From NCBI GenBank assembly GCA_036971475.1, contig JBAIZL010000007.1, forward strand, positions 36,146,283-36,210,282: DNA of 64,000 bases, written 5' to 3'. This document shows positions 22,784 through 33,059 of the stretch, in pieces (positions within the stretch are counted from its first letter, which is position 1; each line of letters starts with the position of its first letter). The notes under the pieces were generated by a model, which searched no databases, had not been told where the DNA came from, and worked only from the letters and a program-made list of their open reading frames with translations. The position numbers and the translations under genes are program-made. Origin of the DNA: Prosapia bicincta. Lineage: Eukaryota > Arthropoda > Insecta > Hemiptera > Cercopidae.

Positions 22784-25700
22784 GTGAGTTTTTAGCAAAA
22801 CCTTGTCTAAACAGATTAGGTGCAGACTAGAAAACCAAAAAAATTTTGGTAAAGTTAGGTACGGGCTTAACATGCTCCACACTGTTGTTTACGATTAAAT
22901 ATTATCGAACTGATGCTTGTTAGGATAGATGGTTTACAAATTTGTATTAAAAAAACATTACAGAAAAATTTTTTATACAATATGTATAAAGCATACATTC
23001 TTTTTATTCATAAAACAAATGCGAATCAAATATCGGATTGTTGTATGTAGTTTGCTGATATAACGAGATGGTCACAGTTCATTGCGGCTGATGCGTTCTT
23101 TCATTCACAGAGTTAACAGGTATTTTTTTTTCTTGAACATTCATTAGAAAAGGTTTTTGCTTAAATTCAGTTTCCTGACTAAGAAATACTTCACCCAGGA
23201 CACAGTATAGACAGGGTCCATCTATGGTAAATTTGTGATTACCAATGAAAGCATCATTTTCTTGACCGCCATTTTTACTTTCAATCTTTTCATGTGAATT
23301 TTATTCTTTCTTTTATCATATGACCTTCACTAAACAACAAAGAAAGTTGTTATAACTTTCTTTTCCTGAAAGCTTTGAAGAAGATATGGATATCACTCAA
23401 CTTTATTCTTTAAGGTTTAACACAAGTGCATTAACAAGATGTTTTTTTCAAAATATATATTGTTTGTTTAATGGTTTTTTGTAACTGAAAAATGAGACTC
23501 ATTTTAAAAAAGTAGTATCACACATTATATTATACTGGTTGTATACTAGGGTAGGCTACAAAAAAAATGCAATGGTATATTGTGGTAAACTTGCTCTAAG
23601 GTGGACAAGCACAATGTAAAAACAAAAGCTATTATTTCTTCCACAATCAACTTGTGTAAACCCCTTAAAATTTCATAAATTTAGGAAAATCAAGAAATAT
23701 TTTTTATGCATTTTATTAATACATACATAGAAATATTAAAATAGTCACAAATGTTTTCCTTTTGGCTCAAAAATCTTTAATTTATGGTATTTAATCATAT
23801 TATGGAAACCAAAATATTAAAAAATATTCTCATACATTTCCCTCAACCTGAGGAATGGCGGCTATCACTTCCAGTGTGTTCCAAGATTTAGGTATATTAA
23901 CTGACGATGGCCATTCTTATGGTATAAAATACACTATAAAGGAAATCATTTCCTAATTTCGAAACCAGTGCAAGAAAAAAATGCCTGCCCTAAGACTTGA
24001 GTTTGATAAACAAAAACTCGGCACTCTCATTATCAAACAATTTAAATGACACCTTTTCCAAAAACCGATAAAGAACATGACTCAATTATATAAGAACCTG
24101 GATCAAGAACTGGTTCTTAATTATACAAGAATTGGTTCAGCTAAAATTATTGCTAATAGTATACTTGCTCATTTCAAAGGGATGTGTTTTCATGATCACA
24201 TATTAAATATTATAAATTAAGGTTTTTTGAGCCTTTGGACTTCCCAAAATAATAAAATTGTATCTTTCGATATTTCTAGGTGTTTTGATCTTTCTTTTAC
24301 AGGTTTTCACAATAACAGTTTTATTTATAATCATTTATGCTATTAAAACGTTTTAAAATCTCTTGATTTTCTTAATTTTGTAAAATTTTGTGTGCATTGT
24401 GCTAGCTGGATTTTGAAAAAAATATTTTTTTGTTTTTTGCTTATCTATCCTAATGGCAAGTTTTTCATGGTATAGTGTTACAAAAAAGTAATAAAAATCC
24501 TGTTGTATATTGTATAAAGTACAACAGTGTTTGACCAAGATGGTCATTGAGTAGTGATTGGAAGTGAGTATATGGCTTACTTAGTGTGGAGATGGTAAGG
24601 GAAGAGTCAATAAAGGAATACCGTATTATCTTGTTATTTACCAGATGCGTTCTTAATCAGATACTTCCATGTTGTGGCACTTAAGTTAAACTCCTTCTCT
24701 ACACCACTTTGTTTCTAGAACTGCTATTGGTGCCCAATACGTAATCAGTCAAAAATAGAGAACTATCACTTTTATGACGGTATCTAATGATTTACATTCC
24801 ATTTACTACATCTTATAAGTGAACTAAACATCCTGCATTCAAAGAAGATTTTCGTAATTTTCTTGAAGATCTTTAAACCCATGGCAATATTAAACTGTTC
24901 TATACTTAGCCTTTGCCATTTATTGCAGTATTTTATGTAGCAAGAATCTTCTTAGGAATTTAAAGAGAATTCCCATGAGGGTGTCCTCAATAAATCCAAC
25001 GAGTTTTCCTCATTTCCTATTTTCTGCTCATTCTTTCTTTTTTGTCATAATTTACACTTTCAGGCACTATTGATGAATTTGTGTCTACCTCATCAGATTC
25101 TATTACCCATAATTTCTTCAAATCACTGAAGTTGTTTTAATAAAAAATTTAAATATCTTTGAAAGGTAATACTTATTTGACACAAAGAGTCTGCCTAGAC
25201 AGGATACTAGGAAAACATACCGAACTAAGAAAACACACTATGACCAACAAGTCATCTCAGCATATTGTAGAAGTTCCTTATTTCTTCAACAAGTTTCATC
25301 TCTTTTTTTTATAGTAAAATAAGAAACAAACCTTTACAATCATTAAGACAAGTAGAACATGGCCTTGTACATTGAAACAAAGTTGAATTCTTTGACAGTG
25401 ACAATAAGCAATTCCTTGTCTAATTTTACCAACTATATCCATATTCTAATATATAGCTTATAAAATTGTGTGAGCTTTCAATTAGAACCATACTTACATG
25501 GTGCTAGACATCACACTTTTATTTGTTAAAAGTAACACATTTAGAGAAATAAAAATAGTTAATTACAGTTTTTTGTATTAACTTGGCAAAAAAACTATTA
25601 CTTACTGATTTATTCAGCAGACACGTTTTATGCTAGGGCAGCTCATTATTCTACTGTGTTAAGCTTCTTTTTTTGATGTAGTGTATGATTTTTAGATTAG

Positions 25701-25809
25701 TGTCTATGACAGTCAAACAAAAACTGCAACCTTGAAGATAGTTTGTTTAAAAAATGTCAAATGTGTAATAATGTTTTAATAGAATATTTTTTTAAAATGT
25801 TGTTTTACT
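22784..25809 (+). other. Intron sequence, no firm features
   Basis: AT-rich InR intron. Stretches near 23,980-24,330 and 24,830-25,110 look faintly like decayed coding DNA (for example NNKIVSFDISRCFD at about 24,250), but frames break constantly and no family could be assigned. Confidence 0.35.
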
Positions 25810-25813
25810 TTAA

Positions 25814-26554
25814 TCCATTGAGGACCAATCAGGCGATTTTTGGACGACAAGAATATTAGCAAAAAAGACCGGTTGGTCGATTTCTAGACGGTTGGAAAAT
25901 ATGCAAATAGGATATGCCGGGTGATTACTGGAACGGCAAAGTTTGCCATTATTGAAGAGAATAACTATGTTACTAGATCATAAAATACAATTTTATTATA
26001 ATGTTTACTTCATAAACAATAATTTGTATTAATTTCCATAACCCAAAATGACATTTAAATGACAAAAATAACTACACAATTAAATTAACACACTATTAGC
26101 TGTTCGGGTCGATGACGGGCAGACCACTTTTTTACGTTTAGTGTGTTATGTTCTAAATAATAAAAAAAGGATATATTCTTTGGTGGGTAATAAAAAAAAG
26201 TTTACAGCAATTGTAATGTTTTTATATTTTTCAGGAAAAAACAAAATGATTTTATTTTATATTTTGAAAATACATTGTACTTTATCATACAAAAAATGTG
26301 TTTCAAATTTTAAAAACATATTTATTTTAATTCTGTAATGAGGAAGGAAATGTATTTAAACATTTTATCAACACAAACCAAAAAATATCTCTTATAGGAG
26401 TGAAATTATTTTTCTCCTAAATGCCTAGAAATTCACATAGTATTTTGTGTAGTATTTTTCCACCATATTAAAAATTGTGCGGATTTGGTACCAACTATTC
26501 ATACCCCATGTGTCACTTTTGGGACACTCAAAATTGCGCTTCGTCCTCAAACAG
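25814..26554. mobile_element. TTAA-flanked inverted-repeat element
   Basis: Left end TTAATCCATTGAGGAC and right end GTCCTCAAACAGTTAA are imperfect inverted repeats, each including the TTAA expected for piggyBac-type insertions. The 741-bp body has no transposase. It lies in the InR intron between 22,783 and 28,315. Confidence 0.65.
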
Positions 26555-26650
26555 TTAAAAATCATCATTATATGCACCATTAAAAATGAAAAGTAAATTT
26601 ATTTATTCAGAATTAATTTTTATTTCAATAAAAACACTACTAATATTCAT

Positions 26651-26832
26651 ATCTGTTGATTCCATCTTCACGTGAGCTACTAGTTTTCACTAAACACTTG
26701 TAAATATTTACGAACTTACCTATAATAGCACTTACTTATATCTGTTGATTCCATCTTCACGTGAGCTACTAGTTTTCACTAAACACTTGTAAATATTTAC
26801 GAACTTACCTATAGTAGCACTTACTTATATTT
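26651..26832 (-). repeat. 89-bp tandem repeat at a PLE end
   Basis: Two near-identical 89-bp units beginning atctgttgattccatcttca form the outer end of the Penelope-like element that follows. A single related unit recurs at 60,001-60,108, and a partial inverted one at 28,083-28,130. Confidence 0.85.
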
Positions 26833-26834
26833 GT

Positions 26835-26876
26835 TGAGGACGGCCGTTTCAGGAGATGTGTCCCATTGTCAACTCA
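26835..26876 (-). ncRNA. Hammerhead-like motif A1
   Basis: Read on the minus strand: stem I TGAG, core TTGACAA, stem II GGGA...TCCT, box GAAA, palindrome CGGCCG, cleavage triplet GTC, then CTCA closing stem I. The core differs from CTGANGA only by C3 to T and G8 to A, two bases that pair with each other in hammerhead structures. Confidence 0.5.
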
Positions 26877-28036
26877 GACCGTAACTGATCTCAAGGTTTA
26901 CATAGGTTATGCTATTAGGTTGGGGTGGGATATTATGGTGGTGTGGGAGTATTTTGTGATTATTAGGAGTTATGATGTCAAAAAGTGTGTGTGAGTTGTA
27001 ATGTAATTGTGTATTGAGTATGTGTGTAGCGTGTAGTTTGAAGTGGCTGTATACTTCGTATTGTTCGGTTTTGTAGCGTTGGTTATTTCTGTGTTGTTTA
27101 TGAAGAATTTGTAGGTTAGATGTTATGTCTACGTAGTCATGTTTTGTGGAGTTGAAATGATCGGCCAAGTTTGATTGGTAGTTATTGTTTGTTAATGCTT
27201 TTATATGTTCTTGATAACGTGTGTAGAAGGACCTCCCTGTCTGGCCTAGATAAAAACTAGGGCACGTTATAACCCAGTTAAAAACCATAAAACATATAGC
27301 ACAAACTAACGGATACAACACAACAATGATTGACAAATTATACAACCGCCTAAGAAATAAACCTAATAACCCAAATACAAACACACAACACGACAATCCC
27401 ATAAAATATTTATCAATACCATACAGATCTTCTAAAAGCCACAATCTAACCAACACGCTACGGAAATACAACTACAAAATAGTCTACTCCACACACAACA
27501 CTCTCAATAAACAATTTAAACCCAACAACAAAATCGATGACATTTACAACGCCACTGGAGTTTACAAAGTAACTGCAGTTCGTGCCTAGTAGAACTGCGC
27601 GGAGTAGACTATTTTGTAGTTGTATTTCCGTAGTGTGTTGGTTAGACTGTGGGTTTTGGAAGATCTGTACGGTATTGATTAGTATTTTATGGGATTGCCA
27701 TGTTGTGTATTTGTATTTGGGTTATTAGGTTTATTTTTTAGGCGGTTGTATAATTTGTCAACTCCACAAAACATGACTACGTAGACATAACATCTAACCT
27801 ACAAATTCTTCATAAACAACTCAGAAATACCAACGCTACAAAACCGAACAATACAAAATATACAGACACTTCAAACTACACCCTACACACCTACTCAATA
27901 CACAATTACATTACAACTCACACGCACTTTTCGACACCATAACTCCTAGTAATCATAAAATACACCCACACCACCATAATATCCCACACCCACCCTAATA
28001 CCCTAACCTACGTAAACCTTGAGATCAGTTACAGTC

Positions 28037-28078
28037 TGAGTTGACAATGGGACACATCTCCCGAAACGGCCGTCCTCA
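28037..28078 (+). ncRNA. Hammerhead-like motif A2
   Basis: Mirror copy of A1 on the plus strand. TGAG-TTGACAA-T-GGGA(CACATC)TCCC-GAAA-CGGCCG-TC-CTCA; stem II is a perfect 4 bp, followed by GAAA and a GTC cleavage triplet. Confidence 0.55.
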
Positions 28079-28314
28079 ACAAATATAAGTAAGTGCTACT
28101 ATAGGCAAGTTCGTAAATATTTACAAGTGTTTAGTGACTACTAATATGTCAAAGAAAATATTTTATGTATGATAAAGAATTTTTGCATCAAGGTTAAAAC
28201 ATATTAGTAATAAAAATTGCCAATACATTTTAAAAACCTAATTTTTTAATCATTTTATCCTAAAATATTTTATGGAGTTTGCTTCAGTTGTATTATATTT
28301 AATGGGTCTTACAG

Positions 28315-28476
28315 TATAAACCTGTGGTTGAGTGTATAACAAGAAGACAGTTCCAAAATAAAAGCAATACTTATACTTTGAAGAAATTACAACCTGGCAA
28401 TTATAGTGTAAAGCTGAGAGCTACATCCTTAGCTGGTAATGGCAACTACACACCAATCCAGTACTTTTATATCAAG
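28315..28476 (+). CDS. InR: InR exon, end of the last fibronectin III domain
   Basis: A 54-codon exon, phase 0 at both ends, between ttacag and gtaaag. It reads YKPVVECITRRQFQNKSNTY, then TLKKLQPGNYSVKLRATSLAGNGNYTPIQYFYIK. LxPGNYSVxxRATSLAGNGxxTxxxYFY is almost identical to the same segment in vertebrate receptors. NYS and NYT are potential N-glycosylation sites. The exon is intact even though a palindromic retroelement ends only about 180 bp upstream. Confidence 0.96.
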
Positions 28477-29859
28477 GTAAAGTGCCAATCATATTTCTTT
28501 CTAGAATTGCTCCTTTTATTTGCTCACATAAAGTATGAATAATATTGAAGTAAAGTAATAGATTATAATATTAAGTATATTGAAATTTAATATATTAGGT
28601 ATTTTTGTTTTTTTTTTTTATTAGATCTACTGGCTGATAACTTGATAAATAGACAATTTTTGTAGCATTGCAAATTTGTAACAGATAAGATACTGACTCC
28701 CTGGAGAAAATGCATTGTATGCTAAAGAAAAATCCTACATGTTTCTGAACAGTTTCCAGACGTTGAGAAATAATAATATTGTGTAGCACTCTAATTGATG
28801 CCAATATATGTTGTCTGTTTCCGAAAATAACAAAAATTCTCCCTAACCTTGTTTGCAATAGATATCATATTTCCTCTTTAATCTATTATTAAAAAAAAAA
28901 AAATTTTATTAAAGTCTTGTTTTCCCTGTTATTATGTTATCAAGAAAGACTATTCACAAAATGAATTTTTCAGAATTTTCTTCTTTTGCTAGAAAAGGCA
29001 AATCTTGTTTACTGTACCTTATTACAATAACGTATTATAGAAATATATTTTGGTTTCATAGTTGTTACCTTAGTAAAAAAACATTGTAACCCTTATAAAA
29101 CTATTCCCCAAAACAAAAATTCAATACACACTGCTACCACTTTTCTTAACCTTAACAATGCTTTTGGTATGCTAAATCATAAATTTTTGTAGGATAATCT
29201 CTACATTTATACTGTAGGGTAATTCGCATTGGGTTATATTAGAGTGCTTGAAATATGAAGTGGAGCATTTGAAAACTAATGATCAAATTAACATATTTGA
29301 ATTACCTTACTGTAGATGTAAATATATAACAGCTTACAGTTTTACATTCTCTTTTGTTTCTTCTATATGTTAATGACGCAATATTCTCTTTTTCCCTATG
29401 ATTTGTCTCCAAAGTCTAACAAATGTTGGCAAGATGAAGAAATGAAAATGAATGACTATCTTAATTCAACATGTAACCATTTTCATTTTTTATCATTGTT
29501 TTGTTCGTCTTTCAACATATTGACAACCATGGTATTGCCATTTAATGCCTTAATGTTTATATGCTAGTAAACAATTTTGCTTCAATTAGCCCTTAAGCCA
29601 GACATTCTGATTATATATGTAGACAAAAGCTAACTTTGAGCGTCTTATAAATTTCTATGTCTTGAAGTTACATAAAGGGCTCTTGCTTAAAAAGTTACAT
29701 GAACGGTATCTTTGAGATATATCTTGGAACCAATAATGGTCGACTAATTTTGTGCAATATCAGTAGAAATTGTAATTATTATATTTAAAAATTATTACCC
29801 TAGAAAAATGTTTACTGTATTAGCGACAAATCAAATATTTCATTACCTTCTTTTCACAG
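28477..29859 (+). other. Intron sequence without recognised features
   Basis: AT-rich InR intron between the last fibronectin exon and the transmembrane exon; no element ends seen. Confidence 0.5.
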
Positions 29860-30025
29860 GAAACATCCACTGTTAAACCTTTGCATGTGTTAGTGATTAC
29901 CTTGCTAGCTTTCTTCATACTGTTAGTAATCATGGGTTTAATGGTGTTCTACTTTCGGAGACATATGCGGGATCTTCCCAACAGAAAGCTCATTGCATCT
30001 GTTAACCCTGAATATGTCAGTACAG
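29860..30025 (+). CDS. InR: InR exon, transmembrane helix and NPEY juxtamembrane motif
   Basis: Acceptor cttttcacag and donor gtaaga, phase 0 to phase 1. The exon encodes ETSTVKPLHV, a hydrophobic run of about 22 residues (LVITLLAFFILLVIMGLMVFYF), then RRHMRDLPNRKLIASVNPEYVST. The RR stop-transfer residues follow the helix directly. NPEY is the NPXY motif that, when phosphorylated, docks PTB domains of IRS and Shc proteins in insulin receptors. The 2.7-kb intron after it holds a Tigger remnant and two inverted retroelement ends. Confidence 0.96.
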
Positions 30026-30377
30026 GTAAGATCATACATGTGCTTGGTTTATATTTAAAAAATCAAAAGCAAAGATCAGTTTTATAAAACATAGTTAGAT
30101 AATTCATATTTTATGCTGAATTTATTTCAGATAGAGAATTATAAAACATAATTGTCACATCCCCCTGATAATTAAAAGATTATTCAAGTTAAGGAGTTAT
30201 CAACATTGCAAATAGAACAACTAACAAGTTCTCCCTCTTACATATGCTCAGTATCTTAAACTTAATATTTCTTGTGGGTAGTTTTTTAAATGATTTACAA
30301 AAGGTCACTGTGAAATTTTGTGTAAAGTTTCGAGAGATATTAAGAGGAGTCTGTACATTAGGTTTCCTACCCTGCAC

Positions 30378-30625
30378 AATGTATTATGAAACTGTATTGT
30401 TATGGAACTGTATTGTGCTTATGTACTGTATGAATACCAGTATAAACATTAAACAAATGGCACAGTAGAAACTCGATATTTCGGACTTCATTATTCCGGA
30501 TCTCTGCATAATGTATTATGGAACTGTATTGTGCTTATGTACTGTATGAATACCAGTATAAACATTAAACAAATGGCACAGTAGAAACTCGATATTTCGG
30601 ACTTCATTATTCCGGATCTCTGCAT
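30378..30625 (+). repeat. 116-bp tandem duplication at a Tigger end
   Basis: A block including aatgtattatg, gtgcttatgtactgtatgaa and the Tigger-like terminus CAGTAGAAACTCGATATTTC is repeated at a spacing of 116 bp (the terminus begins near 30,463 and 30,579). The first copy has a small extra insertion. Confidence 0.85.
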
Positions 30626-31040
30626 AATCCGGACTTGTTTTTGTGGTATTTTTTTATTTTAAAAAAATGGCTTTCGACATTAAATTAGTAATTATTTTTG
30701 TTAAAATATTAATTCTGAACAAAATATTCTATGGTTATAAGCCTTACAGTCAGGTACATACTGTAAAAGTAATCGTCTTTTTATATCGTAGTCTTGGCTA
30801 GCTACTATTCCCAGCTTAGTGCTTAAATGCGGCCGTCACAGTGCAGTATCGAGATGTGTGCAGGATGGCCATCATGTCTATGAAGATAACATTAAGACTG
30901 AACCAAATATTTTGAGACATGCTGAAGCAGTATCCCACTTAGATGACGTAATAGTTTATTTCTGGAGGAAACAACCTTGACCGAGCTCCTAATATTGAAG
31001 CGAATGCATGAGCCTTTTTAGTTTGGCCCATATGTAACTT
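30579..31040 (+). pseudogene. Tigger-type transposon remnant
   Basis: The left terminus CAGTAGAAACTCGATATTTC with CCGGAT/ATCCGGA subterminal motifs is pogo/Tigger-like. Near 30,915-31,015 a broken frame reads RHAEAVSHLDDVIVYF-like and then TLTELLILKRMHE, resembling the C-terminal end of Tigger transposases. No right terminus was found. Confidence 0.6.
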
Positions 31041-31176
31041 ATTACAGTCTGGTGATTTGATTTTATATATTCCGTTATTAAGTGTGGGACATATTTTTTC
31101 CAGTTGGTTTATTTTATTGATTATGATAAATAAAAAATTAAAACATACACAAAACTCACAAATTAATCAGTTATTA

Positions 31177-31219
31177 ACTCATAAGCGTTTCAATGACAAA
31201 GTCATCATCATCAGTGAGT
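31177..31219 (-). ncRNA. Hammerhead-like motif F1, canonical core
   Basis: Minus strand: stem I ACTCA / TGAGT (5 bp), canonical box CTGATGA, stem II GATGAC(TTT)GTCATT (6 bp with one wobble), box GAAA, 4-nt linker CGCT, and UA as the cleavage dinucleotide. This is the most complete canonical hammerhead in the window. Confidence 0.7.
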
Positions 31220-31279
31220 GTTACTACTACAAACTCTAACTTACAAATCCAGTTGTAAGTTAGAATTTGTAGTAGTAAC

Positions 31280-31322
31280 ATTCACTGATGGTGATGACTT
31301 TGTCGTTGAAAAGCGTAGAGTT
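31280..31322 (+). ncRNA. Hammerhead-like motif F2, mutated
   Basis: Plus-strand partner of F1. Box 1 is CTGATGG (last A lost), stem II GATGAC(TTT)GTCGTT is kept, followed by GAAA-AGCG-TA. Stem I is damaged. Confidence 0.5.
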
Positions 31323-31995
31323 AATAAATGATTAATTTGTGAGTTTTGTGTATGTTTTTATTTGTTTTAACATAACTTCCCAAGCTAAGCTCAAACAATA
31401 GCTGTATTATTGATTATGGTTCCTGTATTTTTGTATGTTATGTTAATATTGTTATTTTTTAGTATTTTAGTTGTTCCTTTTATGTTGTATCCTGTGTATG
31501 TGAATGTGTTGTTTGTGATTCATGTTTAGGTTGTTTTAATTTAGTTAATAATTTAAAAAATTTTTTATTTCATCCATTTTTTGGCTATTTGATTTATTAT
31601 TTGTTTTTCTTTTTCTTTCATTTTTAGTGGTAGTTTTAGCATTCTGTTTAAGAGTGAGTTGTAATCAGCCATTTTATGTTGTGGGGGATGGTTAGAGTAG
31701 TTGGGTATTCTGTTTATGGTTTGTGTAGGTTTGCTAAAAATTGAGTATTCAATGTTATTTGTATTTCTTGTTATTATTAGATCTAGATAGTTTATTTTAT
31801 TTTTTAATTTCTTCTATGGAAGAAATATCATCTGTGGTTAAATTCATCATGGAAGAAGAAATAAACATTTCATACATATATATAGTTTTGGTTGGTAAAG
31901 ATTATTTAGATTTTTTGGACTAGGAGACTGACAGACTTACCTTGGTAAGAGTCCACTCTGTAGTCTTGAAATAGAAACACATAAAAGCACTTAAA

Positions 31996-32040
31996 CAATG
32001 ATATATTTCAACCACACAGTGGTCTTTGTCAATCGAAGAG
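31996..32040 (-). ncRNA. Hammerhead-like motif C1
   Basis: Minus strand: TTGACAA, stem II GACCAC(TGT)GTGGTT, GAAA, palindromic ATATAT, then C. Stem I is not convincing, so this is either degenerate or uses another register. Confidence 0.4.
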
Positions 32041-32100
32041 AAAACACAAAAAGAAATATGTTTTTTATTTCATTCTCTCATATTTCTTTTTGTGTTTTCT

Positions 32101-32145
32101 CTTCGATTGACAAAGACCACTGTGTGGTTGAAATATATCATTGTT
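32101..32145 (+). ncRNA. Hammerhead-like motif C2
   Basis: Plus-strand mirror of C1: TTGACAA at 32,107-32,113 and GAAA at 32,130-32,133, with the same 6-bp stem II. Confidence 0.4.
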
Positions 32146-32228
32146 TAAGTGCTTTTATGTGTTTCTATTTCAAGACTACAGAGTGGACTCTTACCAAGGT
32201 AAGTCTGTCAGTCTCCTAGTCCAAAAAA

Positions 32229-32229
<1 letters not shown>

Positions 32230-32262
<33 letters not shown>

Positions 32263-32400
32263 GTTAGGATAACGTTAAATATCAAGAATATATATATATA
32301 TATATATATATATGTAAGTATACAAGAAAACAGTGTTGCATAATCTACAAATATATATATTAAATATGGTGATATGTTTTCTTGTATATATACTTAATAA
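32230..32400. repeat. (TA)n tracts and inverted repeat
   Basis: Two (TA)n runs (about 32,231-32,258 and 32,288-32,310) flank a PLE-B-like end (ataacgttaaatatcaagaa). They are followed by an inverted repeat (aagtatacaagaaaaca / tgttttcttgtatatatactt). Confidence 0.75.
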
Positions 32401-32446
32401 ATGAAAAATATTTCAAAAACAAGAATACTTTTAATGAATATATTTA

Positions 32447-32490
32447 TTCAAAGCTTTTCGCCGATAAAATAGTATCAGCATCTTCAGGAA
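32447..32490 (-). ncRNA. Hammerhead-like motif E1, canonical core
   Basis: Minus strand: stem I TTC / GAA, box CTGAAGA, stem II GCTGATA...TATCGGC (7 bp with a wobble), box GAAA, palindromic AAAGCTTT, UU before the presumed cut. Confidence 0.6.
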
Positions 32491-32718
32491 AAAATTCTCT
32501 AATAAAATACTTTTACAAAATTCTTTTACATATATACATACATATATGTATGTATAAAGAAACATAAATGTAGCATAGAGTTTTAGTTTCTGCGTTGGTA
32601 AGATATAACAGACTTCTACCCTATTTATTTATCCAGTTTCGCTCTAAATGAAGTTTTAATGTTATTACATTTGACATGTAAAATAATGTTTTGATTTTAT
32701 AATTTGTTTTTTATTCAG

Positions 32719-32926
32719 TGTATGTCCCTGATGAATGGGAAGTACCTCGAAAACAGATCTTACTCAAGAAGGAACTTGGGCAGGGTTCTTTTGGCATGGT
32801 GTACAAAGGAATTGCTCTAAACTTGGATCCAGACAATCCTGAAATGCCTTGTGCAATAAAAACTGTCAATGAAAATGCTAGTGACAGGGAGCGTATAGAA
32901 TTCCTTAACGAAGCTTCAGTTATGAA
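32719..32926 (+). CDS. InR: InR exon, kinase N-lobe (glycine loop, catalytic Lys)
   Basis: The exon begins after tttttattcag in phase 1 (G|TG makes Val) and ends ATGAA|gtaagt, phase 2. It encodes [20 protein letters not shown], then [37 protein letters not shown]. Visible kinase features are the glycine-rich loop GQGSFG, the AIK lysine and the helix-C Glu in FLNEAS. The YVPDEWEV lead-in is diagnostic of the insulin receptor family. The next intron is the 9.56-kb one filled by the 75-bp satellite. Confidence 0.98.
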
Positions 32927-33059
32927 GTAAGTTATTGTTCAGTTGTAAAAAAAAACATTAGGTTTATCATAGTAAATATAGTCATTAAACTTTCGCAACT
33001 AGACTTGAAAAGTAAGCAACATTTTTGTATCCTTGCTAATTGCAGGCAAATGTTTTACC

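Larger units (their letters stand above)
26833..28130. mobile_element. Penelope-like element A, four-part palindrome
   Basis: Four blocks alternate in orientation. The endonuclease C-terminal part is on the minus strand (about 26,869-27,300), the linker before the endonuclease on the plus strand (27,305-27,588), the linker again on the minus strand (27,590-27,770), and the endonuclease C-terminal part again on the plus strand (27,771-28,050). The minus-strand block reads CPSFYLGQTGRSFYTRYQEH, a GIY-YIG nuclease segment with the Tyr/Gly, Arg and Glu positions; the plus-strand linker ends NATGVYKVT, the GIY strand. The reverse transcriptase is absent. The whole unit is a palindrome of about 1.25 kb whose arms are themselves chimeric. 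Confidence 0.85.
31129..31370. mobile_element. PLE terminal repeat F, inverted pair
   Basis: Two reverse-complement arms (about 31,129-31,245 and 31,250-31,370) meet near ttacaaatccagttgtaa. Each arm carries a hammerhead-like motif and no coding sequence. Assignment to Penelope-like elements rests on the hammerhead motif and on resemblance in layout to the other inverted pairs here. Confidence 0.65.
31908..32232. mobile_element. PLE terminal repeat C, inverted pair
   Basis: A near-perfect palindrome with arms 31,908-32,060 and 32,078-32,232. The outer ends read gattttttggactaggagac and the centre is an AT-rich spacer. The same arm occurs singly at 60,271-60,420. There is no coding sequence. 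Confidence 0.85.

Noticed and set aside
23980..24330. Possible decayed reverse transcriptase
   Set aside because: Only short peptide-like stretches with frequent stops; no catalytic motif could be confirmed.
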